DNA from: MGNI01 sp964353875
Lineage (GTDB): Bacteria > Chloroflexota > Anaerolineae > Anaerolineales > E44-bin32
Assembly (NCBI GenBank): GCA_964353875.1
Contig: CAYGXU010000085.1
Span: 1-14,466 of the forward strand
Reading direction: 5' to 3'
DNA length: 14,466 nt
Position 1 is the stretch's first letter. Every line of letters starts with the position of its first letter. Below, one piece after another: positions 1 through 6,790 of this stretch. Under the pieces are notes generated by a model. It had not been told where the DNA came from, made no database searches, and saw nothing but the letters and a program-made list of their open reading frames with translations. The position numbers and the translations under genes are program-made.

Positions 1-206
1 TGGGGCTTGATATTGTGCTGGTATGCTGAGGAGTTTGCCGAATTGGGCTGAGCAGGTACCATTTTTTGACATATATTTGGCTTCAGATGAGGACTGAAGG
101 TAGCTCCAAAATTGTGCTATCATATAGTGCATTCCTAAAAAAGTGATATTCTTTTGCGATTTTGACTATGGAGGAGGGATTCCAATCGAAGGGGCGGTAA
201 CAAACG
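1..206. other. Upstream region without a supported gene
   Basis: No complete gene is visible. A 16-codon open frame runs in from the left edge on the + strand and stops at 49-51; it is too short to identify. A TTGACA hexamer lies at 66-71 but has no convincing -10 at 16-18 bp. An inverted repeat CTTCAG/CTGAAG (81-86 and 94-99, 7-base loop) has no T-tract, so it could be an operator rather than a terminator. A purine-rich stretch at 189-197 (AAGGGGCGG) is the likely ribosome binding site of the next gene. Confidence 0.5.
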
Positions 207-989
207 ATGGGATGGTCCATTGATCAAGTCGTTACATTCATAGGGTTCGGTGCTGTTTTTGGCTTGGTGATCACGGCCTGGATTGGTTGGCAGCAAATCC
301 GATCCGCCAATCGATTGCCCTTTTTCATGCTGAAGCGCAAAAGGATTGCGCAGGGGTGGCGTTTACTGCTGTTGGGCGCTTCCTTTGCGCTGATCGCCCT
401 CTTCACACTCTTCTTTGGTCGCCAGGTAGCGTACACAATCGTCCCTCCCACCCCATCGATCACGCCGACCATGACCGTAACCGTGACTCCAACAATCACG
501 CTTACTCCCACAATCACACCTGTCCCCACGGTCACACCAACGCCCTCCATCACAGTGACGCCATCCTTACCCGAATCAATCCGTTCTCAAATTAAAGCCA
601 GTGTGACACCTGGCGAGCAGGCAGCTTTTAGTACGATCCAAATCGCTCGCAAATTGGGGAATTTCAACAAACCCATCGGGATCGCTGAGTCATTCATTCT
701 GCCCGTGGGCAGGTTGTATGGCGCCTTTTCCTATAACAATTTACAAAACGGCATTCCGTGGACCGCCCTGTGGTACCGTGGCAATGAAATCATTTGCTCC
801 GAATCCAAACCCTGGGATGGTGGGACAGGGGGATATGGTTATACAGAGTGTGAACCTGAGCAATGGCTGGAAGGGGAATATGAGATTCAGATGTTCCTCG
901 GAGAGTTTTGGAAAGTATCAGCGCGCTTTAGGATTTTAAGTGAAGCTGCAACGGAAACGATCACCCCTCAATTGACCGCGACGCCATAA
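207..989 (+). CDS. Two-helix membrane protein with T/P-rich linker and outward-facing C-terminal domain, function unknown
   Basis: I do not recognise a named family. The 260-residue protein has two hydrophobic segments (about 8-28 and 52-70) separated by a basic loop containing KRKR (43-46). By the positive-inside rule the loop is cytoplasmic and both termini are outside. A low-complexity Thr/Pro linker covers about 80-120. A compact domain rich in aromatic residues follows (about 130-244), with the landmarks PWTALWYRG (184-192), a Gly-rich turn KPWDGGTGGYGY (201-212), and WLEGEYEIQMFLGEFWKVS (220-238). It reads like a beta-sandwich, and the protein ends in another short TPQLTATP tail. The start is ATG with AAGGGGCGG about 10 bases upstream. 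The next gene is convergent and ends 100 bases away. Inference: a surface-exposed sensing or binding module on a membrane anchor. The CDS itself is solid; the role is unknown. Confidence 0.8.
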   Translation: MGWSIDQVVTFIGFGAVFGLVITAWIGWQQIRSANRLPFFMLKRKRIAQGWRLLLLGASFALIALFTLFFGRQVAYTIVPPTPSITPTMTVTVTPTITLTPTITPVPTVTPTPSITVTPSLPESIRSQIKASVTPGEQAAFSTIQIARKLGNFNKPIGIAESFILPVGRLYGAFSYNNLQNGIPWTALWYRGNEIICSESKPWDGGTGGYGYTECEPEQWLEGEYEIQMFLGEFWKVSARFRILSEAATETITPQLTATP

Positions 990-1089
990 TCCCGCCTTTA
1001 AAATCAACCGAATCTGATACAGTGTAAAAACCTTCTCTGAGGGGGGCTTATGGGATGTCGATACTCCTGATCGTTTTAGCGAAGCATTT

Positions 1090-2196
1090 TCAGGGCAGTG
1101 GTGTTTGAGAGTTATCGATAAAAGCTGATTGGATCAAGTGAAGAAGAGCCTCGTACCCCTGTGCCAATGGCGGAATTTCAATAAATTCTTCCATACTATG
1201 TGCACCTGCGCCTCGCGTGAGACCAACGCAAATTGCCGGTAGACCCATGCTGAGAGGCATGCTTGCATCGGTAGACCCGGGCTCCAAGAAATAGGTTGTT
1301 TCACCGACAGAAAGAAGGGCTTGAATGGCGGATAAGACGAGGGGATGGTCTTCCCGAATGCCGCCTCCAGGTCGCTCCCCGATCACGCTTGAGGTGATGC
1401 GAATTTCCTTCTCATCATACTTGGCATTCGATTTTTGGATCGTATCAGCAATTTGATCCAAAACTTCCATGCTTTCCGAACGTACGTCAAGATCAAAGTA
1501 AGCCTGCCGGGCGATAGAATTGATCGTGGTCCCGCCGTGAAAAGATCCAATATTCAATGTAGTTTTGGGTTTAGTTGGCAGGGGTGTTTGGATTATTTCA
1601 TTTCCGATTACCAGGAGTGCATGAATGGCAGACTCCCTTCCGTGATGAATCCATGAATGCCCTCCTTGACCTTCTGCCGTGATTCTAAAACGCCTGACTG
1701 GCAGACCTTTATGGTAGATATGACCCAACGCCATACCTTCCAAAACAATATAAGCGGAGATGCGATTTCCGAACCTTGATATCACTTGCCTCATCCCCAT
1801 GAGATTTCCCAGACCCTCCTCTCCGACGTTCGCAACCAACCAGACATCACCTGGTAAAGATTGAGAAGGCAAGTCTTGTGCTAATTCAAGAAGCCCAGCC
1901 ACAGCGACGGCATTGTCACCCACACCCGGTCCAATGAGTCGATCGGTTGTACGTTGAATGGCGAGGCATGCATCTATGGGAAAGACAGTGTCCAGGTGGG
2001 CGCTGATGACTAAAGGTAATCGATCACCGCCTGGAATCCTCAAATAAGTGTTCCCTATAGGATCTTGCTCCGGAGGAGGTAAGTCGAATTGACTGAACTG
2101 CTTGTGTATCCATGCAGCGCGGGCACTCTCCGAGAAGGTGGGAGCCGGGATCGATTGAATGCTGATCGTTCGTTCCAAGAAACGTTTGAGATCCAT
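1090..2196 (-). CDS. M20-family metallopeptidase / amidohydrolase
   Basis: M20 enzymes use two metal ions, usually zinc, to hydrolyse peptide or acyl-amide bonds in the cytosol. The ligand set is present (numbering from the TTG two codons upstream): H69 and D71 in SAHLDTVFP, D96 in GVGDNAVAVAG, the general base E128 with E129 in VGEEGLGN, E155 in LEGM, and H335 in GAGAHSMEEF. The lid/dimerisation domain (about 170-280) carries GGHSW (H182) and GGTTINSIA. Length is normal at about 368 residues. Start choice: a TTG at 2202 would overlap the stop of the kinase gene as TTGA, but the ATG at 2196 has AAGGA at a better distance (10 versus 4 bases), so I prefer it. The gene follows the PfkB gene with two bases between stop and ATG, so they are surely co-transcribed and probably translationally coupled. 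Substrate unknown; M20 members range from di/tripeptidases to aminoacylases. Confidence 0.93.
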   Translation of the reverse strand: MDLKRFLERTISIQSIPAPTFSESARAAWIHKQFSQFDLPPPEQDPIGNTYLRIPGGDRLPLVISAHLDTVFPIDACLAIQRTTDRLIGPGVGDNAVAVAGLLELAQDLPSQSLPGDVWLVANVGEEGLGNLMGMRQVISRFGNRISAYIVLEGMALGHIYHKGLPVRRFRITAEGQGGHSWIHHGRESAIHALLVIGNEIIQTPLPTKPKTTLNIGSFHGGTTINSIARQAYFDLDVRSESMEVLDQIADTIQKSNAKYDEKEIRITSSVIGERPGGGIREDHPLVLSAIQALLSVGETTYFLEPGSTDASMPLSMGLPAICVGLTRGAGAHSMEEFIEIPPLAQGYEALLHLIQSAFIDNSQTPLP

Positions 2197-2198
2197 GA

Positions 2199-3215
2199 TC
2201 AAATTATCCTTACGGAGGGGCGCAAAGAGTCCAGGCGTGCTTTTGTCAAACCGGGTAATGTATCGAGGGCGTAGAAGGGGCCGATGCCCTCGACTGTGAT
2301 CGATGAGGAGATAGCGCCGTGCAACGCGGCTTCAACTGGATCACCGGTTTCCGCCAATCCTACTAAAAAGCCTCCACAGTACGAATCTCCTGCGCCTGTG
2401 ACATCGATAATTTTTACAGGGTAAGCGGGGATATGCCTGCGTTGTCTTGAAACCTGATCCCAAACATACTGCCCTTCCGCTCCGCATTTGATAACTACGA
2501 TGCGACAGCCCATTTCTCCGAAGGCCTCAGCCATTTCCCAGATACTAGGCTCCGCTGGGCGAAAAAAAGCGCTGGCTTCCATTAAACTCGGTAGGAAGGC
2601 ATTCAGATCACGTATGATCACGGCTACTTCCGTACGAAAAGTGGGATCCATATAGCGAGTGGATGGATCGATGGTCACAAGGGGGACATTCCATTCTCGC
2701 AGACGAAGGGGAATGGTCGTATGGGAAAGGTAGTGCGCAGGTGAGAGATGGACTGCACGAGCATTTTTTATGGATGCAAGTAAATCATCAGGTCGAATGG
2801 CTAAAGGATCAAATTCCTTCCGGTCATCTTGACCCTCAGTCGAGGAGCGATAATCGAGTAGCTTCTTAGGAAGGGGCTGTCCAACGCGCAAGAAATGTGC
2901 GGCAGGATTCGAGTCTACACGTGTCTCCTCTGAGGTATAAGCATAGAATGTGCGTGTGTCCTGCGGTTGGGGTAATTGAACAATCCCTTGCGTATCAAAG
3001 CCAGCATCTTGAAGGGATTCAATCCATTGGGCAGGATAATTTGATCCGATGCGGCTTACAATCCCCACGGAATCAGACCAAAGGCGAGCCCCCACGGCGG
3101 AGTAGATCGCATTACCGCCCAAGATATCAAGATAGACTCGACCATCGTGGGTGATAAAATAGTCTTCTCGCATTCCCCCCACAAAAATATAACGGGTGTC
3201 ATCCTGTTTCATCAT
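2199..3215 (-). CDS. PfkB-family carbohydrate (ribokinase-like) kinase
   Basis: PfkB kinases phosphorylate a sugar or nucleoside hydroxyl from ATP. Both family signatures are present: ILGGNAIYSAVGARL (31-45, the substrate-binding GGN region) and DVTGAGDSYCGGFLVGL (271-287), where D277 is the expected catalytic base and GAGD forms the anion hole. KCGAEGQYVW (243-252) matches the nucleotide-side strand. At 338 residues it is somewhat longer than typical ribokinases (about 300), with a polar insertion around 120-145. The start is ATG-ATG with no Shine-Dalgarno visible; a perfect TATAAT lies five bases upstream, so the mRNA is probably leaderless. It leads a two-gene unit with the M20 peptidase and is divergent from the SIS enzyme. 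The sugar cannot be read from sequence. An FrlD-like (fructosamine 6-kinase) role is possible because a SIS enzyme is next door, but is not shown. Confidence 0.93.
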   Translation of the reverse strand: MMKQDDTRYIFVGGMREDYFITHDGRVYLDILGGNAIYSAVGARLWSDSVGIVSRIGSNYPAQWIESLQDAGFDTQGIVQLPQPQDTRTFYAYTSEETRVDSNPAAHFLRVGQPLPKKLLDYRSSTEGQDDRKEFDPLAIRPDDLLASIKNARAVHLSPAHYLSHTTIPLRLREWNVPLVTIDPSTRYMDPTFRTEVAVIIRDLNAFLPSLMEASAFFRPAEPSIWEMAEAFGEMGCRIVVIKCGAEGQYVWDQVSRQRRHIPAYPVKIIDVTGAGDSYCGGFLVGLAETGDPVEAALHGAISSSITVEGIGPFYALDTLPGLTKARLDSLRPSVRII

Positions 3216-3220
3216 GAACG

Positions 3221-3249
3221 ATTATACTGATTAGCCCAAGGAGGATCAA
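3221..3249 (-). promoter_or_regulatory. Predicted sigma70-type promoter of the PfkB gene
   Basis: Read on the minus strand: TTGATC (3249-3244, 4/6 to the -35 consensus), 17-bp spacer, then a perfect TATAAT (3226-3221). The predicted start falls at about 3214-3215, on the ATG itself, implying a leaderless transcript. The -35 box overlaps the Shine-Dalgarno and start codon of the divergent SIS gene. Confidence 0.6.
3223..3228 (+). promoter_or_regulatory. Predicted -10 box for the SIS gene, overlapping the opposite-strand -10
   Basis: TATACT (5/6) on the + strand shares four bases with the minus-strand TATAAT. It would start RNA at about 3233-3235, just upstream of the Shine-Dalgarno GGAGG (3240-3244), leaving a leader of about 15 bases. 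I see no good -35; any would lie inside the pfkB coding region. The spacer between the two divergent start codons is only 33 bp. Confidence 0.45.
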
Positions 3250-4364
3250 TGCATAACACTCTTATGGATCAAATCTACAGAGCGCCGGAATTCATGTCGC
3301 AGGCCTGGCAGGATAGCCTAGGCAGTGTAGAAACAGCACTGCAATCCATCCCTTCTTCAGTTGAACATATCTTACTCACGGGCTGTGGCGATTCCCATCA
3401 TGTTGCGATAGGTTTGGAGATGGCCTTTCGGTTGTGGAGTGGCCGTATGGTAAGAAGCGGACCTGCCATGCAGGTTGGACGTTATCTCATCCCCCATTTA
3501 TCCGTGAGGGCCGAGAAAACCCTAGTCGTGGGGATCTCAAATTCGGGGGAGGTAGCGCGTACGATTGAATCGGTAGAGCTGGCCGCCCAGGTCGGAGCGC
3601 CCACACTGGCAATAACGCTCTCTCCGAAGAGCACTCTGGCAAAGGCGACAGATGCCTGTATCTTTATCGCTCCTATCATGTCATCCGGTCCTGGATTGCT
3701 GAGCTACCTGGCTTCGCTATTGATGGGATTCGCCCTATGTGCCATGCTTTCGGATGAGGCTGGGCGAGCAGAGATCAGGGATGGGGTGGAATCAATTGTC
3801 AGGAGTTTCGATCAATGGCATTCGCAGGAACAATCGAAAGGGATGCAATTGGCAGAGGAAATACAAGGCAGGGAGGCCTGCGTCTTTGTTGGAGCGGGTC
3901 CTGCGTATGGGAGCGCGTTATTTTCGGCTGCGAAAGTGATCGAGGCAGCGGGTGTGCCTGCCTGGGGGCAGGAATTGGAGGAATGGGCACATTTAGAATA
4001 TTTCTGCGAACCTGCCGGGATACCAACCTGGATGCTGACAACACAGGGGATGGCAGTGGATCGTGAGGAAGAGGTAATAGAAGCAGCAAGGGTGATCGGG
4101 AGACATGTTGTCGTCACTCAGTGTGTAGCGTTTGATGGATTATCGGCATGGGCGAGGGAGGCTCTTTCCCCCTTAGCTCTTTGGGTGGGTCCATCCACAT
4201 TTGCCGCGACTCTGGCTGGTCGGTTGGGAGAAGAGCCTTTCCGAGGTTTCCGTGGAGGTCGGAGCGTTGAGGAGGGAGGAGGTGCGAGTCGTATTCGCAC
4301 GAGTAAAAGACTGGATATCGCAGATTTGCCGTCTGGGCGAAGTGGGGTCAAGGACGATCGATGA
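3249..4364 (+). CDS. Double-SIS-domain phosphosugar isomerase/deglycase-like protein
   Basis: SIS domains bind phosphosugars; tandem pairs form the isomerase half of GlmS and stand-alone enzymes such as FrlB and AgaS. SIS domain 1 is about residues 36-165, with TGCGDSHH (44-51) and the phosphate-binding SNSGEVART (97-105). SIS domain 2 is about 205-330, with VGAGPAYGSALFSAAKVIEAAG (213-234, in two parts) and QELEEWAHLEYF (241-252), the place where GlmS-type enzymes carry catalytic Glu/His. There is no N-terminal glutaminase domain, so it is not GlmS. A Gly/Arg-rich tail (about 330-371: GFRGGR, EEGGGASRIRTS) extends past the fold. The ATG has GGAGG four bases upstream. It is divergent from the PfkB kinase, which hints at a shared pathway. 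Exact reaction unknown: isomerase, deaminase or deglycase are all possible. Confidence 0.92.
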   Translation: MHNTLMDQIYRAPEFMSQAWQDSLGSVETALQSIPSSVEHILLTGCGDSHHVAIGLEMAFRLWSGRMVRSGPAMQVGRYLIPHLSVRAEKTLVVGISNSGEVARTIESVELAAQVGAPTLAITLSPKSTLAKATDACIFIAPIMSSGPGLLSYLASLLMGFALCAMLSDEAGRAEIRDGVESIVRSFDQWHSQEQSKGMQLAEEIQGREACVFVGAGPAYGSALFSAAKVIEAAGVPAWGQELEEWAHLEYFCEPAGIPTWMLTTQGMAVDREEEVIEAARVIGRHVVVTQCVAFDGLSAWAREALSPLALWVGPSTFAATLAGRLGEEPFRGFRGGRSVEEGGGASRIRTSKRLDIADLPSGRSGVKDDR

Positions 4365-4423
4365 TGACAACTGTAATTAAGTGACACTGGATGGATTTCT
4401 TCAGGGCTTTGTTATGTGTTATC

Positions 4424-4451
4424 TTGCGGTGATTCTGAAAATGGTTATAAT
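4424..4451 (+). promoter_or_regulatory. Predicted promoter of the response regulator gene
   Basis: TTGCGG (4424-4429, weak -35), 16-bp spacer, then a perfect TATAAT (4446-4451). The predicted start at about 4458 is immediately before the hairpin at 4461-4486, so this hairpin would form the very 5' end of the mRNA. Confidence 0.45.
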
Positions 4452-4460
4452 AAGAAAAGC

Positions 4461-4493
4461 GGCAGCTGATTACCTATCACGCTGCCATTTTTT
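4461..4493 (+). terminator. Terminator-like hairpin between the SIS and response-regulator genes
   Basis: GGCAGC (4461-4466) pairs with GCTGCC (4481-4486) across a 14-base loop and is followed, after one A, by six T (4488-4493). It could end the SIS transcript (97 bases past its stop) or act as a leader attenuator for the response regulator. The six-pair stem is short but GC-rich. Confidence 0.55.
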
Positions 4494-4510
4494 AAGGCCG
4501 GGACTTCTTC

Positions 4511-5182
4511 ATGGGCGATGGGAATATTCTCTTAATTGAAAGCGAGCGGACGAGTGCGCCATCCTTTGCGCCTGCTTTGGAAAAGAAAGGCTATTCTGTT
4601 GCCATTTTCCATGATGTTGATTTAGCATTAAACTCGGCAGAAAAAGAACCCCCAGATATCATTGTTCTAGACGCGGCTTCCATGCGTACGAGTGGTATTC
4701 GGATGTGCCGAAATATTCGCTCAAAGTTGGATGGATTCCCGATTATCCTCGTATCCCCCCAGGGATCGAACGATGATCCCAATAGTGGAGCGAACCTCAC
4801 ATTAGTTCAGCCCTTTACCGCACGGAAATTGCTCAATCGAATCGCACGTCTTCTTCCCGGGGACGAGAGTTACGTATTAGAGGTAGGCCCTATTCGCATG
4901 AATTTGGCTCAGCGTAAGGTGGATGTCCTTGGAAAGGAAGCGCGATTGACTCCTAAACAAGCTAAATTGCTTGAGGCGTTCATGCTCAATCCTGGCCGGC
5001 TACTTAGCCGGAAATTACTCATCAAACAGGTTTGGCATACAGATTATATTGGCGATACGCGTACATTGGATGTTCATATGAGTTGGTTACGACAAGCGAT
5101 CGAACCTGATCCTGATCAACCGGTATTTCTAAGAACGATTCGAGGAATGGGGTACCGACTGGATTTACCCGATACTCATTGA
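4511..5182 (+). CDS. OmpR/PhoB-type response regulator with degenerate receiver
   Basis: DNA-binding transcription factor. Residues 1-118 form a receiver (REC) domain and 124-217 an OmpR-type winged helix (LTPKQAKLLEAF 147-158, then the recognition-helix and wing region ending RTIRGMGYRL, 208-217). The likely phospho-acceptor D54 is present (IIVLDAAS) and the switch Ser82 is in ILVSPQ, but the N-terminal acidic pocket reads IESE (9-12) instead of the usual Asp pair. The near-invariant Lys before Pro-Phe is Gln100 (VQPF). Phosphorylation-driven switching may therefore be lost. No histidine kinase is nearby, so it is an orphan here. The start ATG has only a weak, distant AAGG; the protein begins where receivers usually do. 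Length (223) is normal. A strong terminator follows. Targets are not deducible. Confidence 0.93.
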   Translation: MGDGNILLIESERTSAPSFAPALEKKGYSVAIFHDVDLALNSAEKEPPDIIVLDAASMRTSGIRMCRNIRSKLDGFPIILVSPQGSNDDPNSGANLTLVQPFTARKLLNRIARLLPGDESYVLEVGPIRMNLAQRKVDVLGKEARLTPKQAKLLEAFMLNPGRLLSRKLLIKQVWHTDYIGDTRTLDVHMSWLRQAIEPDPDQPVFLRTIRGMGYRLDLPDTH

Positions 5183-5221
5183 TCATAGCCTTTTAGAAGT
5201 AAAGGGTTATTCCTAAATTTT

Positions 5222-5257
5222 GAGGTTGGATGATGATCCAGCCTCTTTCTATTTTTT
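5222..5257 (+). terminator. Intrinsic terminator of the response regulator gene
   Basis: GAGGTTGGAT (5222-5231) pairs with ATCCAGCCTC (5236-5245) with one G-T wobble and a four-base loop, followed by TTTCTATTTTTT (5246-5257). This is the clearest terminator in the window, 40 bases past the stop codon. Confidence 0.9.
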
Positions 5258-5471
5258 AACCGCGCCAAAAAAGCCCGAAACAGAAAAAGAGAACGCACAT
5301 ATACCCCCTATTCCCAAACGGAGGCTGCTTTCTTTAGGGGATTCATTTTATGGTCGGACAATTATTAAGAGAAACCAAAGGTCAGCATTGATTCACAACC
5401 TTAGACATTCGAAATGACAATGTGAGGGACGTTCGAATCAACCACGGTGATGGGCGCCAGGAGTCGGAAGA

Positions 5472-6782
5472 TCATATGGTGATTTGCTGCAAACCTTGAA
5501 AGTATGTGCCAATAGAATCAGCTATACGTACGCAAATCGAGTAAACCCCATTTTCAGTATAGCGATGCATAAGGGTCGGCTGCAATTGCTTCGATCGCCA
5601 TGGACGAACCGAACAGGATTGACTGTGAAAACTGACGCCATCGAAGCTCCAATCCACTTCCCACAGATCAATATTTTCGGGGAAGGCGGATGGATCAAGG
5701 GGAGTTGGTCCTAAAAGATGGATTTCCACATTCCCTCCATGCTGAATAACCCGAAATAATTGATCCTTGGTGTGCACGAAATCAGGCTGGTTAGTGGCTA
5801 AAACCTGGAATGGCGCCTTCCGCTGGGAAAGAAGCAACCTTCGATAGGATATATGAATGGCCAAAGGAATGTGATCACAGCCAATCCAGCATCGATCCAA
5901 TTGATCCGCCACTCCTAAGGTTGTCCCTGAACCGCAGAAAAAATCCCCGACGATGTCGCCGGAATTGCTGGAGGCGCGGATGATCCGTTCGAGTAAAGCC
6001 TCTGGTTTTTGGGTCGGATAACCGGTTCGCTCCTTATGGAGGCGCGCCACTACAGGGAAATACCACCAATCCTCAGGAACTTTACCTTGTTTTAGGTTGG
6101 GTTTTTTTCCAAAGCCGGCGCGTGGAGAAGAGGCGAATGTTTTATAGGTTGAGGGATGGTAGGGAACACGAATAGCGTCAGAGTTAAAAGTATATTCGTC
6201 CGATTTTGTATACACTAAGATCGTGTCGTGTTTGCGCTTGAAAGCAGAACGGATGGGGGAAGGTCCATGGTAGACCCAGACAATCTCGTTTAATAAACGA
6301 TTGGGTCCAAAAATCTCGTCCAACAGCAGACGAGCGTACGCTGAAGCGTGCCAATCCAGATGCAGGTAGAGAGTCCCATTAGGAGCGAGCAATCGGTGCA
6401 TGAATTGTAGGCGGATGAAGAGCATGTCCAAATAATCGCTGATGTTCTTCCATGTATCTTGATAACCCTCGATTGTCTCCCATTCGGAAGGATTACGCGA
6501 ATCCTCATTACGTCCAATGCGCGCCGAATAATCTTTGCCAGTTAGGAAAGGCGGATCGGCATAGACCAGGTGTACCTTTCCCTCAAACTCCGGCAATAGG
6601 GAAGTCATTACTTGCCGGTTGTCTCCTAAGATTAACATATTGGCTTTCTCTTTGAATGCAAATTGATGTGGCTGGGAAGGGACATAAGAGACAGAATGAA
6701 GTTTTGAGGGTTTGAGATCGCCGGAATCAATACAACGATCCCACTCCAAAGTAGGGAATAATATGCGATTGGGGTTCTTCAT
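5472..6782 (-). CDS. Site-specific DNA amino-methyltransferase (beta-class order) with PKD-like C-terminal tail
   Basis: Transfers methyl from S-adenosylmethionine to an exocyclic amino group of adenine (N6) or cytosine (N4) in DNA. The catalytic motif DPPF (76-79, in LVYADPPFLTGKDY) precedes the SAM-binding motif GDFFCGSGTT (279-288), the motif order of beta-class enzymes including type III Mod-like proteins. TQKPEALLERII (257-268) and WIGCD (299-303) complete the usual C-terminal end of the fold. After about 330 there is an extra region; its last about 65 residues (WEVDWSFDG 374-382; YTENGVYSICVRIADSIG 408-425) look like a PKD/Ig-like beta domain. It begins 8 bases after the preceding gene's stop, with AAGGA five bases before the ATG, so it belongs to the argS operon. 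No restriction endonuclease or specificity subunit is visible, so it is either orphan or paired elsewhere. Recognition sequence unknown. Confidence 0.93.
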   Translation of the reverse strand: MKNPNRILFPTLEWDRCIDSGDLKPSKLHSVSYVPSQPHQFAFKEKANMLILGDNRQVMTSLLPEFEGKVHLVYADPPFLTGKDYSARIGRNEDSRNPSEWETIEGYQDTWKNISDYLDMLFIRLQFMHRLLAPNGTLYLHLDWHASAYARLLLDEIFGPNRLLNEIVWVYHGPSPIRSAFKRKHDTILVYTKSDEYTFNSDAIRVPYHPSTYKTFASSPRAGFGKKPNLKQGKVPEDWWYFPVVARLHKERTGYPTQKPEALLERIIRASSNSGDIVGDFFCGSGTTLGVADQLDRCWIGCDHIPLAIHISYRRLLLSQRKAPFQVLATNQPDFVHTKDQLFRVIQHGGNVEIHLLGPTPLDPSAFPENIDLWEVDWSFDGVSFHSQSCSVRPWRSKQLQPTLMHRYTENGVYSICVRIADSIGTYFQGLQQITI

Positions 6783-6790
6783 CGTGGTCC

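Noticed and set aside
1..51. Open frame entering from the left edge on the + strand, stopping at 49-51
   Set aside because: Only 16 codons and no recognisable C-terminal motif; could be chance.
224..553. Minus-strand frame rich in Val, Gly and Thr opposite the first gene
   Set aside because: It is the antisense shadow of the Thr/Pro linker repeats; low complexity, no ribosome binding site.
1016..1060. Possible terminator between the convergent first two genes
   Set aside because: On the minus strand CCTC-AGA-GAAGG before five T gives only about three good pairs; too weak to list.
4230..4364. Possible frameshift producing the Gly/Arg-rich tail of the SIS protein
   Set aside because: The +1 frame gives no better SIS ending, and I recall GGR...SRIRTS-like tails in related SIS proteins, so the tail is probably genuine.
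5220..5417. Short + frame starting with TTG after the response regulator
   Set aside because: Its first codons are the terminator hairpin itself and the product resembles nothing; no Shine-Dalgarno.
5407..5438. Inverted repeat ATTCGAA/TTCGAAT between convergent genes
   Set aside because: Seven AT-rich pairs with an 18-base loop and no T-tract; expected by chance at this length.
5472..6782. Restriction-modification or phage-defence island around the methyltransferase
   Set aside because: Neighbours are argS, a cDPG-synthetase-like gene and a regulator; no nuclease, helicase, toxin or mobility gene is present.
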